From the NCBI RefSeq assembly GCF_029873635.1, contig NC_080423.1, forward strand, positions 99,634,991-99,698,990: 64,000 bases of DNA, read 5' to 3'. Each line of letters opens with the position of its first letter. Position 1 is the first letter of the stretch. This document shows, piece by piece, positions 1 to 12,009 of the stretch. This DNA comes from Malania oleifera. Lineage: Eukaryota > Streptophyta > Magnoliopsida > Santalales > Ximeniaceae. The translations under genes were made by a program, and so were the position numbers. A model generated the notes under the pieces. It had not been told where the DNA came from and ran no database searches. It worked only from the letters and a program-made list of their open reading frames with translations.

Positions 1-249
1 AAAGACAAATCTAGATTTTAAAAGAAACAACACAATCACATGAAAAGTTTTAATATAAATGTCAACAAAAACAAACTATACTACGTATAAAAGTATTAAT
101 GGTTTTTCAAATCATTTTAATATAAACTATCTTTATACTTTAAAAGTAAGACAAAATATTCCTAAAATAAAGTAAATTAAAAAAATTACTTAGTGTATTT
201 TAGATAATCTAATATTCAAATCAGAAGGAGGAAACTTGATTTGGTTAGC

Positions 250-354
<105 letters not shown>

Positions 355-689
355 GTTTTGTATACATATCATCTAGAAAAAAGAATGATTAGTGAAATTT
401 TTTTGATAGATATAAATATTATTATCCTTTAAAAGTAATACATAATATTTTAAAAAGAAATTAATTCAATAAGAATTAGATTAAATTATATTTAAGAATT
501 TCATTTTTAAATAACATTTTTATACTTTATATAAAAGTACAAATAATGTAAATTTTTTGTGGACAAAAATATTCTGATCCGATGAACTTGGTCAGACCGG
601 CTAGTTCGTTCTAGCTTTAGAAACCTCACATAATAGTATCTCATGCCTCTTTTGTATTTTATAATTTTCAACAAAATATAATAAAAATA

Positions 690-742
690 CACATATATAT
701 ATACATATATATATATATATATGTATGTATGTATGTATGTAT
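690..742. repeat. Compound (AT)n-(ATGT)n microsatellite
   Basis: An alternating AT tract passes directly into five or six ATGT units. Confidence 0.95.
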
Positions 743-1257
743 TTATTAAATTTTTATATACAGTGTCATATAAATATTAAAATTTCATATTTACATAATT
801 TAAATTAGAGCAATTCTGTCATATTAGGTCCTATATTTCAAAGCTTAGTCATGTCCTTGTTTCAACAACGGTGTCATAATTATATCTCATGTTTAAGTTT
901 GAATTTTATAATTTTAAATAATGTACAAATTTTTAGAAATAACTTTGAATACCCATATTTCAATATTTGTAAAGTTCATTATGATAATATATTATTAATT
1001 TATTTTAAAAAAATTTCAAACATTTATTATGATTATAAGAATATTTTACACAAATATATTGACATGCAATAATGTGGCATAATTAACCTAATCAAATTCA
1101 CTTCAACGATTTGTTCACGAGTAAATGAAATGAAATAAAAATAGTCTTCATATGTTTCCCTTCCACTTCCAATTCATATTATTCTAGTAGACCAAAGATT
1201 GAGTAACAATCCAGAGAGAGAGAGAGAAGTAGTGGAGACAAATGTTTTCGTATCTTA

Positions 1258-1430
1258 TGATGGGGGTGGATCTAGGAGCAACAATCACACACGGGCAAAA
1301 ATAAATAACAAAAATGGAACACCAGATTTTATGTGGTTCGGTCCAACTTGACCTACGTCCATGGAGCACACACCAATTCACTATAATCCGGAAAATAATA
1401 CAAGGAGGAGGAGGCTATTGCCTTCAACTC

Positions 1431-1506
<76 letters not shown>

Positions 1507-1748
1507 GCACACAACTCACAGCTCTACACTACAACACACTTCCACACACAAATACAACACAACACCCATCACATTTATATAGCCTGAGATGGGGGGTAAA
1601 ATTCAAAGATTTGTGGCTTAATGTCAGCCATGGTAGGCAAGGTTGGTGGAGGGTTTCTGATCTCCATTTACCACATGTCTCCATTTCAACATAAGTTGTG
1701 TGGGGGGGGGGGGTGCTACTGTCTCCACATACTATGCGTAGCTCAACA
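1258..1748 (-). repeat. 3' LTR of the copia element
   Basis: The ends read TG...CA on the element strand, next to a GTGGGAG-type purine tract. It contains a (CT)n microsatellite at about 1434-1502. The same LTR family recurs at 17070-17286 and 37132-37757. Confidence 0.9.
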
Positions 1749-2772
1749 ATCTCCCACTTGGAGACGGAGATACCATCTCAACTAGTGTATAGAAAAATGA
1801 TGTGCTTATATATGTCTTCAAGCATGAAGAACAACTGAAGATGAGCATAACTTCAGTTTCTCTGTAGTCACCACCTTCATCAATATGCCTGCTGGATTCT
1901 ACTACCTTGAATCTTTTCAAGTGTCAGTACTCCATCCTTTAGTAGAGATCTGATGAAGTGATAACAAAGTCCAATGTGTTTGGTTTTAGAATGAAATGTA
2001 GAGTTCTTTACCAAATGTATTGCACTCTGACTGTCGCTGTACAAAACATTCCTCTCCTACTTTAATCCAAGCTCCGTCAACAAACCTTGAAGTCAAATCA
2101 TCTCTTTGCTAGGTTCTGTCACTGCAACGTACTCAGCTGCTATAGTGGATAGGGCAACAATCTTTTATATCGGCGACATCTAACTAACAACTGTTGTGCC
2201 AACAGTGAACACATATCTGGTGGTGCTCTTGTGGTGATCAACTTCACCAACAAAATCGGCATCTACATACTCTTTTACTTTTAAGTCTCCTTTGCTAAAA
2301 CATAAACACTTATCAATAGTGTCTCTGAGGTACTTGAAGATCCACTTCACTGCTTCCTAGTGAGTCTTCCTTGGATTTGACATGAACTTGGTGATTGTTC
2401 CCACTGCTTGGCCAATGCCCGGTCTGGTACAAACCATGGCATACATGAGACTTCTAATGGCTGAGGCAGAAGGTACCTTAGCCATGAAGTCCTTTTTTTT
2501 TTTATCTATCTGGGGAGCTTGATCCTTGGAGGGGCGAAAGTGTGTTGTCAATGGTGTATTTACCACTTTGGCGGTGCTCATGTAAAATATCTGTAAAACA
2601 TGAGTAATGTATTCTAAATAAGATAACTGCAATGTTCCCTGTCGCTTATCTCTAGAGATCCACATTCCAAGTATTTGCTTTGCTAAGCCCAAGTCCTTCA
2701 TGTCAAGCTCCTTTGATAATTGATGCTTCAATTTTTTGATCTCTTCTATATTTGGTCTTGTGATTAGCATGT
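1749..2772 (-). mobile_element. Copia RT/RNase H, 3' part
   Basis: Minus-strand translation gives the downstream half of copia reverse transcriptase (LSKELDMKDLGLAKQILGM, then MYAMVCTRPGI) followed by degraded RNase H sequence down to the purine tract. The Athila insertion bounds it at 2773. Fossil, broken. Confidence 0.85.
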
Positions 2773-4594
2773 TGATTACGCGTCAAAACTGCGTAATTGG
2801 TCATCTTAACCCGGGCTTTACCGTTTATATTTTTAATTAAATGTCCAAAATTGTCCAATATTTTAATAAAGTGCCAAAATTATAATTCTTGAACTTTATT
2901 GCACTATTTATGAAGTTTTGGTAATTTTTTGTCGCAGGAAAAATTCACAGGAACCAAAACTGATATCTGTTCGTATTTCGTACATAACTTTTCCTTCTGA
3001 GCTCCAATCAAGACGATTCAAATTTCTAGAAAAAGATAAAAGGATCATCTACAACTTTTGTGTTTTGAGTTTTGTGAGATACGGGCTCTAGAAGAGCATA
3101 ATTTGCGACGAATAGAGAACAAATAAAATGAAAAAAATTAAAAAAATATATACTTGAATGGATAGTTGATGTGACCCGGCCATGCATAGCCTGGTCGGGT
3201 TGGCTAATCTGGGTAGGGCTTCTTCTTTTTTTTCTCTTTTTAAACCCCTCCTCCAGCGTAGCCCCGGGGGTCCTCGGCTCTCCTCTTCTCTTCTTCTTCT
3301 TTTCCTCTTCTCTTCTTCTTCTTTGGTTTTGTTTTTTTTTTTTTCCTTTCAATTGCTGCGTTGCCATTCTCTGTTTCCCTTTCTTTCTTCCCCTGTTTTC
3401 TTTAATCTCTTGCAGTCTCTCCCTTGCCCTGTTCCTTACCTGCTGCCTCGGCCAACACCAGCACAGCAAGCCTCGGCTTTGCTCCATCCCAATCTCCACA
3501 GTCCCCTACTGCAACCCGAGAACACAGCAGCAGCAGCCTGCAGCTTCTCCAACCCGAGAACACACAGCAGCAGCCCCAGCTCCGGCTTCCAGCACAGCAA
3601 CAACAGCCGAGACCTCTTGCTGCCACAGCTCCTCCTGCAAACAGCCGAGCTTCTCGAGCCACCTGCAGCATCTCTTCCATCCATCTGTTCCAGCACCAGG
3701 CCGAGCAGAGCACAACCCCTGTTCCACCAGGCTCTCGGCCTTCCACACAACAGCAGCCTGCAACCTCTCGGCCACTTCTCCACCAGTCCACAACACAGCA
3801 GCAGCCAACTCCACAGCAACCCATGAACAATACCAACACTAGCACAGGCTCTGTTTTACTCTCCCTCTCTTATCTCCTTCTTCTTCTTGTTTTTATTTAT
3901 TTATTTATTTCATGTTAATTGTTATTTTGTTTTTTTTTACTCATTGGATTTTATTAAAGACTTGTTTTTTATTCTTTTTTTTTCCTTTATCATTTATTTA
4001 GATGCTCTTTCAATTATAGTTCTTTTTAGTATTAAAGTTTATTGATTTTATGTCTTTAATTAATGAAGTCTAAGATAAAAATAAATAAATAAAATATAGA
4101 AAACTAAAATAAAATACAAAGTTCGTGTTTTTTATTTCTTGTGTCACGTTATCGTTTAGGTTGATTGATAGTTTAATTTTAGTTCGCGTTCTTGATTCGT
4201 GTTAAAAGTTTAGTTTTTAGTCTGTGTTTGGATCTGATTGAGTTTCCATTGTATGTTTTAATTCCTTATTTGTAGTTGCCATCTTTAATAATGCATGTTT
4301 ATGTATTTCCTTAAGTAGACTAGGATTTCTATTCTTGTTTTTCAATTTAGTGAATGTCAGTTTTAGGGTTTTTAAATTATGTGTCATTTAATTCGTCAGA
4401 AGTAAAATTGAACAACCTTGAAAACCCGAATCTGAACTGAGTTCAGTACCTTTTTAATTTCGATTGGAAGAACGTAAAATCTGAGATTAAAACGCATTCC
4501 CTGAGGAGACGATCTAGCCCTTGGGTTTAATATTACACGACAGAACTCCTATACTTGGGATAGCTTTCGAGCTGCTCATTTTTCGAGTGAGTCA
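2773..4594 (+). repeat. 5' LTR of the Athila element
   Basis: 1822 bp starting TGATTACG and ending GAGTGAGTCA. It contains a GC-rich, CAG/CTG-rich island at about 3170-3850 set in AT-rich sequence. The island is open in several frames on both strands through composition alone. The first 345 bp differ from the 3' LTR far more than the rest does. Confidence 0.93.
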
Positions 4595-4600
4595 AGTTTT

Positions 4601-4612
4601 TGGCGCCGTTGC
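4601..4612 (+). promoter_or_regulatory. Primer-binding site of the Athila element
   Basis: TGGCGCCGTTGC begins six bases after the 5' LTR and matches the Asp-tRNA-type primer site typical of plant Athila elements. Confidence 0.8.
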
Positions 4613-4753
4613 TAGGAAATTGCCAGTTTTAATTTCGAATTTTGCGTTTTCCCAATTATTTTTTTTGCTTTTCTTTTATTAAATAAAAAAAATTAAAAAA
4701 AAAAAATTTTGTCTGTTGCTGTGTTAGTGGATTTTTATTGGCGATTGTGATGT

Positions 4754-6720
4754 TTGATGCCCTGGGTTCGAGATAATTCGAATCGATTGTGTAGACTTTC
4801 ACCTAGTACTAGTAGGGATACACATAGCACTGAGTTTGACTGTTCACCTGTTTGTCCTACGAGTGATTCTGAATTTGAACTGAATAATCTGTTTGGCAAT
4901 TATTTTGAAGAAGCTATGGCTGCACATGCACCACGTACACTTGAAGATTTTCTACAGCCTGCTCACACATCTACACCTTCATGCATTGTGTTGCCACAGG
5001 ATGCACCGAATTTCACTCTTAAGCATGGCATGTTATCTGTGATTCCCCAATTTCACGGGATGGACTCTGAGAGTCCGTACCAACACTTGACAGACTTTGA
5101 GATGGTTTGCACCACTTTTATTAATAGGGCTGGGACTGATGAATACATTAAACTGCGTTTGTTTTCCTTTTCTCTGAAAAACAGGGCAAAAATATGGTTT
5201 AATTCTTTGCGCCCTAACTCTATTACTAGCTGGGCTGAAATGCAGTGTGAGTTCTTACATAAATTTTTTCCTCTTCAGAGAACTCAATACCTGCAGGAGC
5301 AGATCAGTCAGTTCATGCAAAAAGATGGCGAGACATTCCAGGCATGTTGGGAGAGATTCAAAGACTTGATGAACATATGCCTGCACCATGGTTTCGAATT
5401 GTGGAGGTTAGTGAATTATTTTTTTACTGCTTTAACCCCTGTGTGCAAACAATTTGTCCAGTCTATGTGCAATGGAATGTTCTTCCGTAAGGAACCAGAC
5501 GAGGGCTTATCATTTTTAGACTATCTCGCTGAGAGTGCCCAGCAATGGAACGCACGACCAGAACGGGTGCCGATAGCTGCCCAACCTATCCGAGCAATCA
5601 GTGGCGGGGGCAGAAATGAGGTTAAAGAGGACACTAGCTTACGAGCCCTTGTAGCTGCATTATCTAAAAAATTGGAAGTCATGGAATCCGAAAAGTCGAA
5701 AGCTGAGATTTGCACGATTTGTGAGACTTCAGATCACAGACCTCAGGATTGTCAATTCTTACCTGTGTTGCAAGAAAGCAGATCTGATCAGGTGTCATCG
5801 GCAAATTGGGTTAACAAGATGCAGAATCAGCCGCTCTCGAACACTTACAACCCGGGATGGCAGAATCATCCAAACCTCCAATGGAGAAATGATCAGCTAG
5901 GTCCATCATCTTCACGATATCAGCAGGCACCTCAATCATATGCACCGCCTCCGCAACCGACATACAATCCAGTCGTAGCTCCTCAACCGTAGTATCAACC
6001 GCAACAGTTTTCTCGGAGCTACGCACCACCAGGATTCTAACCACCGTTAGTCCCCATTCCAGTAAAGAAAGCTTCAGATGATAGTGTAGCACAGGTAGCA
6101 ACCATGCTCCAACAATTCATGCAAATACAAGTTATGACCAATGGAGAACTGAAAGATGCCGTAAGCAAGATGAGTACACAGCTTAATACCTTGAAAAAAG
6201 GAAAATTCCCTACACAGCCTCAGCCTAATCCCCAGGTATATAGACAGCTATAACAGTCAATGCACAATGTTTCAGGGGATACGTTTGAGTCAGCAAAAGC
6301 AGTTATTACTTTGCGAAGTGGAAAGGAAGTTCCTTGTCCTGAAATGGCCACTGACCAACAAACAACCATGCCGACACCTGAGGTGAAAAATGAGACGGAT
6401 AAAGCAAAAGAAAAATCAGACGAGGCCAGCTCAAGTTTAACAAAGTTAGATAATAAAGAGGATGAGCCAGTTAAGGAATACCAACCTGTGGTACCATACC
6501 CTCAGCGTTTGACATCTGGACAAAAGAACAAGTATTATACAGAGATTCAAGAGATATTCAAGCAGGTAAAAATCAATATTCTACTTTTAGATGCCATACA
6601 ACAGATCCCTGCATATGCAAAATTTTTGAAAGACCTATGCACCGTAAAAAGGAAACTGAACGTGAAGAAAAAGGCTTTCTTAACTGAGCAGGTCAGTGCA
6701 TTGATTCTTAGTTAGACTCC
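4754..6720 (+). mobile_element. Athila gag region
   Basis: The translation shows the plant retrotransposon gag core, including IKLRLFSFSLKNRAKIWFN and WEMF-like helices (WERFKDLMNICLHHG), followed by a degenerate zinc knuckle (CTICETSDHRPQDC) and a Q/P-rich tail. This capsid-like fossil region is broken in places. Confidence 0.85.
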
Positions 6721-6729
6721 ACAGAAACT

Positions 6730-7265
6730 TAGAGATCCTGGCTCCCCCACAATACCCATTATGATTGGTGAATCTCATATTGGGAGGGCTTTACTTGACC
6801 TAGGGAGTAGTGTGAATCTGCTTCTGTCTTCATTATATGACCAGCTGGGTTTAGGTGAATTGAAGAGAACTACTATGATGCTACAGTTGGCAGACAGATC
6901 TGTAAAGGCTCCACGAGGTATTGTTGAGGATGTTTTGGTTCAGGTTGACAAATTTTACTATCCCGTGGATTTCGTTGTTTTGGATATGCAGCAGCCTGTT
7001 TCCACCATTTATCAGGCTCCTGTCATTTTGGGGCGACCATTCCTTGCTACTTCAAATGCCCTGATTAACTGTCGGAGCGGAGTCCTGAAGCTCACATTTG
7101 GGAACATGACACTGGAAATGAATGTTTTTAATGCTCATAGGATGTCAAGTGGGTGTGATGACGCAGATACTTATGCAGTTGATGTGATAGATGACTTAGA
7201 CACTTCAGAGCTACTGTCGGTACTCGATGTCGATGCCGCACTTGAAAATGACTCTTTTGCATAGT
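6730..7265 (+). mobile_element. Athila protease region
   Basis: Aspartic protease-like segment: ALLDLGSSVNLLLSSLYDQL corresponds to the family's DLGASVNLMP box, followed by VILGRPFLAT. Fossil. Confidence 0.8.
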
Positions 7266-7329
7266 TTGAAGGGGTTGATGAATTATTACTAGAATCAGAG
7301 GAGCAGATCCCAGATAGTGGTCCTCATAT

Positions 7330-8960
7330 GTTTGATGCGAGTTATACAAGTAGTTGGCGTAAGCCTACATTTAAGGCCATTAACCTACCAGAAATTCTGA
7401 AGTCATCCGCAGAAGAAATTCCAACCCTTGAGTTGAAACCATTGCTTGCCGAGCTGAAATATGCTTTCTTGGGTCCAATAGACGGCACATTCCCTGTGGT
7501 AATTTCTTCACACCTTACTCATGAACAGGAAACTAAATTATTGCAGGTACTTCGAGAGCATCGAGGAGCGATTGGATGGACCATTGCTGACATCAAAGGT
7601 ATCGACCCTTCCATTTGCACTCATAACATCTTCCTCGAAGGAGACGCTAAACCAGTTCAAGATGCACAAAGGAGGTTGAATCCAGCCATGAAAAAGGTGG
7701 TAAAAAACGAAGTGCTAAAATTATTAGCTGCAGACATCATCTATCCAATCTCCGACAGCAAATGGGTAAGCCCAATACAGGTAGTTCCAAAAAAATCTGG
7801 TTTGACTGTCATTGAAAATGCTAATGGAGAATTAATCCCATCTAGGAAAGTAACGGGTTAGAGAATGTGCATTGATTATCGTGAATTGAATTCGGCTAGC
7901 CGAAAAGATCATTTCTCGTTACCTTTCCTAGATCAGATATTAGAGAAAGTAGCTGGTAATTCTTTTTATTGTTTCTTGGATGGTTTTTCTGGTTACTATC
8001 AAATTGCCGTAGCACCTGAGGACCAAGAGAAGACTACCTTCACTTGTCCCTTTGGCACCTTTGCTTTCCGCAAAATGCCATTCGGTCTATGCAATGCCCC
8101 TGCTACTTTCCAAAGCTGTATGATGAGTATTTTCTCTGATATGTTAGATGATATGTGCGAAATTTTTATGGATGACTTTTCTGTGTTCGGTAAGTCTTTT
8201 GATCATTGTTTGACACATTTAATTGCGATTTTGAAAAAATGTGAGGAAAAGAATTTACTTCTAAACTGGGAAAAATGTCAATTTATGGTACGTAGTGGTT
8301 TAGTACTTGGACATTTGGTTTTTGAGCGTGATATAGAAGTTGATAGGGCCCAGGTAGAACTGATTTCTCAGTTACCTGTCCCTAAGACAGTCCGGGATAT
8401 TCGCTCCTTCCTTGGTCATGCCGGGTTCTATAGACGTTTTATTGAGGGTTTCAGTAGTATTGCTAAACCATTATGTACCTTGTTGCAAAATGAAACTGAA
8501 TTTTTGTGGACTGATGATTGTCAACAGGCCTTTGAAACACTAAGAGACATTTGACTATTGCGCCTATCATGCAACCTCCTTGGTGGGACTTGCCATTTGA
8601 GATCATGACCGACGCTAGCGGCTACGCTCTTGGTGCTGTTCTAGGTCAACGAATTGATAACAAGCCGTCGGTTATTTATTATGCCGGTCGAACTTTGAAT
8701 GATGCTCAGAGAAATTATACTACCACTGAGAAGGAATTGCTAGCTGTTGTTTTTGCTTTAGAAAAATTTCGCTCTTATGTCATTGGTGCACCTGTCATTA
8801 TTTTTACTGACCACTCTGCTTTGAAATATTTATTAGCAAAGAAGGATGCCAAGCCCAGGTTGATCAGGTGGATTCTACTCCTCCAGGAATTCGATATCAC
8901 CATACGCGATAAAAAGGGCGCGGAAAACGTTGTAGCTAACCATCTTTCTTGGTTGCAGCT
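7330..8960 (+). mobile_element. Athila reverse transcriptase and RNase H
   Basis: RT motifs are MCIDYRELN near 7866, FGLCNAPATFQ near 8090 and FMDDFSVFG near 8166. RNase H follows, with [14 protein letters not shown] near 8609 and [12 protein letters not shown] near 8722. All conserved blocks are in family order. Broken fossil. Confidence 0.88.
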
Positions 8961-10326
8961 ACCCAAGGTACTGGTGTCCCCTCCCTTGAATGACGAATTT
9001 CCTGATGAACGTTTCTTTGCTATGTCACGTGCTCCATGGTTCGCCGACATTGTGAATTATCTCGTCACCGACCGGATGCCAGACCATTGGCTCACTCAGG
9101 ACAAGCATAAGTTCCTAACTGAGGTAAGACATTATTATTTTGATAATCCATACCTGTTCAAATATTGTTCTGACCAATTAGTGCGTAGATGTGTTCCAGA
9201 TGATGAATTTAATTCTGTGATACATTTTTGCCATGGTGGGATATGTGGAGGCCACTTTGCTGCTAAGAAAACTGTTTCAAAAATATTACAAAGTGGACTC
9301 TACTAGCCCACCATGTTTAAAGATGTTGAAAATTTTTGTAAAGCATGTGAGGCTTGTCAAAAATTAGGAAAAATTACTACCAAGAATGAAATGCCTATGT
9401 CCCCCATATTGACTCTTGAGATTTTTGATTGTTGGGGTATTGATTTTATGGGACATTTTCCCATTTCTTTTGGGCATTCTTACATTTTGGTCCCTGTGGA
9501 CTATGTTTCTAAATGGGTGGAGGCAATACTTTGTCGAACCAATGACCACAAGGTTGTCATACGTTTTCTCAAAGAGTTATTTGCATGCTTTGGCATGCCC
9601 AAGGCAATCATTAGTGATGGAGGGTCCCATTTCTGTAACAAACCTTTTGAAAAACTCATGCAAAAATATGGTGTAACCCACAAAGTCTCTGCCCCTTACC
9701 ACCCTCAGACCAATGGTCAAGCTGAATTGGCCAATAGAGAGATCAAAACGATACTTGAGAAAACCGTGCGTCCTAACCGTAAGAACTAGTCAGAAAAATT
9801 TGTTGACGCACTTTGGGCCTACCGAACAGCTTTCAAGACAAACTTAGGGATGTCTCCCTACAGGTTAGTATATGGTAAGGCGTGTCATTTACCTGTTGAA
9901 ATTCAGCATCGTGCGTTATAGGCTATCAAACAGATTAACCTTTCACTTGATGATGCCACAGGTTTAAGAAAATTGCAGGTATGCGAGCTTGAAGAATCTC
10001 AAAGGGACGCTTATGATAATGCTCGTTTGGCTAAGGAGCGGATGAAGTTGCTACATGATAGGAACATCAAAGAAAAACAACTTTTTCCTTCTCAACAAGT
10101 GCTACTCTATGACTCCCGACTGCATGTGTTTCCTGGGAAATTGAAATCCCGATGGGGTGGTCCATATATTGTTGAAAAAGTTCATTCTCATGGTGCAGTA
10201 GAGATTGTAAATCCGCAGAATGGCAACCGCTTCACCGTCAATGGACAGCGCCTCAAGCCTTTCATGACCCCATTCGATGTTGACAAAGAGGTCTTGCTTT
10301 TGCAAGACCCTAGGGGAGTCCTCTGA
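8961..10326 (+). mobile_element. Athila integrase
   Basis: An HHCC zinc finger (HFCHGG, then [12 protein letters not shown]), a catalytic core with [20 protein letters not shown] and [11 protein letters not shown], and a C-terminal part with KLKSRWGGPYIVEKV. No chromodomain follows. Broken fossil. Confidence 0.87.
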
Positions 10327-12009
10327 CCTTTCTATGCTACTGTTTTATTTTTATTTTTATTTTTATTTTTTTTTTCGTTTATTTGTTTTAGTTGTGTTTT
10401 TCCCTTTTCTTTCTTATTACGTTAGTCAGTAGTACTTTTCCATTAGTTGTTTACAGTGCACAATTTTATTTCCCCTGCGCTTTCACATTGAGGACAATGT
10501 TCCACTTTAGTTGGGGGGTGAACATTCGCATGTAACACTGTGCACGTACACGTACCAAGTTTTTAATATAAAAAATCAAAAAAAATCAAAAAATCAAAAA
10601 GAGAGAGAAAGAAAGGAGGAAAACTGAGGAATTACATTGCACTATATCATGCTTAACACTTTGTATACCCTTCGCATACTTGCATATAACTTACGAATTA
10701 CACACTTGAGTCAACCATGCATAGTTTCTCTTTATATGACGTTATGACTCCATGAAGAATCGATTGGTAGTACATTCGTGTTAGTTTGACTATATAATTT
10801 CCTGTATTTACACGGCATCTCACGAGGCTGAATAAACACATTCACGTGATTTATTGCACTTAGGGTTCCTTATGAGCACTGAGAGAACACCCGTGGAGAC
10901 TATGACACCTTGTGAGAAATCCTTGAGCTATTTATCCTCCTTTTGAGCGTTAATATCAAATCAGAGTTCACAGAACTCAATTCTATATTTTTGGATGATT
11001 CCTTGTACACTAGTCTTTGTTTTTGATTTGCTAGCCTAGAGGTGACACCTAGTGGGGAGATAGAAACCTAGGTCTTGTAGCCTACTCAAAATGTGAAGGC
11101 TGAGCCACCCCTAGAGATAGACTTAATTCATGAACTTCTATTCGAGCTCAATTCCCATTGATGGTATGAAGATTACAAAAGAAGTGTTAATATTGTCCTT
11201 ATTGCTCAAGAAAAGATAGAAAATAAAGAATGAGTAGAAAAAAAGAACTAGCAATACACATACGCATGAAATGAAATGTCAATGCCGGCTAAATACATAT
11301 CACAAAAAGTCAAGGACGACACATGTTTTCCACATATGAAGATGCTTCAACCGGTTAATGCCTCAGATGTATTCACGATAAGTTTGTGAATAAGTTGATC
11401 TAGGGTGGTCTCGGTTGGATATGGCGAGTAGGTGAGAAGATGCTAGGGTGAAGGACCCGACACCTCATAGATAGGCTAGATCCTTTCCAGACTAGTCCAC
11501 TCCATATACTTAGCATTGTTCCTTTTAATATGTGGGATGTTTGATCACGACACTCCTCCTCACATATGATGAGTGAACCCATTTTCTTTGAGTGTTTTTG
11601 AGGGTATACCAGTTAGGCCGAGTCAAAGCGACCGTTCTGTAAGTGTCCACTGGCATCCTAGGTGTACTGAGTCACACATATCACACACACCTCGAGAGTT
11701 TACCTGTTTATACTCGAACTTATATGATTGCATTAACTCTAAATGTGCCATTGATTAATTTCATGTGAGTATACTACTTTTAAATGACATATAAATGATG
11801 AAACTTGCATGAGTGACGTGCTTTGGAGTCGTGTGCATTGAATATGAATGAGCTTGTGTGAAATTCAGTTATGTTCTTGTATGTGAAGTAGTATAGTTAT
11901 ATCGCATGTGCATTTATTTCATGATTACTGGAGTATGTAGTTGTAGACACCGCCCTGAGATTCATTCACGTCATTTGCTAGAGACTAGCAAAACGTTAGT
12001 TGGGGGGTG
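10327..12009 (+). other. Athila 3' non-coding region with two purine tracts
   Basis: 1.7 kb between integrase and the 3' LTR, where many Athila elements carry an envelope-like frame. None is seen: the only open frames are about 60 codons on either strand. The same motif TTGGGGGGTG occurs near 10512-10521, close to the end of pol, and at 12000-12009 directly against the 3' LTR. Short T-rich and ATCAAAA-type runs lie near 10345-10375 and 10570-10605. Confidence 0.75.

Noticed and set aside
1314-1694. Ser-Leu repeat frames (also 37228-37428 and 56521-56842)
   Set aside because: They come from (CT)n microsatellites in LTRs.
3171-3918. Long Gln/Pro/Ser-rich frames on both strands, repeated at 12561-13152
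   Set aside because: They lie wholly in the Athila LTRs, overlap in several frames and both strands, and are explained by GC-rich composition with few stop triplets.
10327-12009. Possible envelope-like gene of the Athila element
   Set aside because: Only short frames of about 60 codons with no membrane segment or family similarity are seen.
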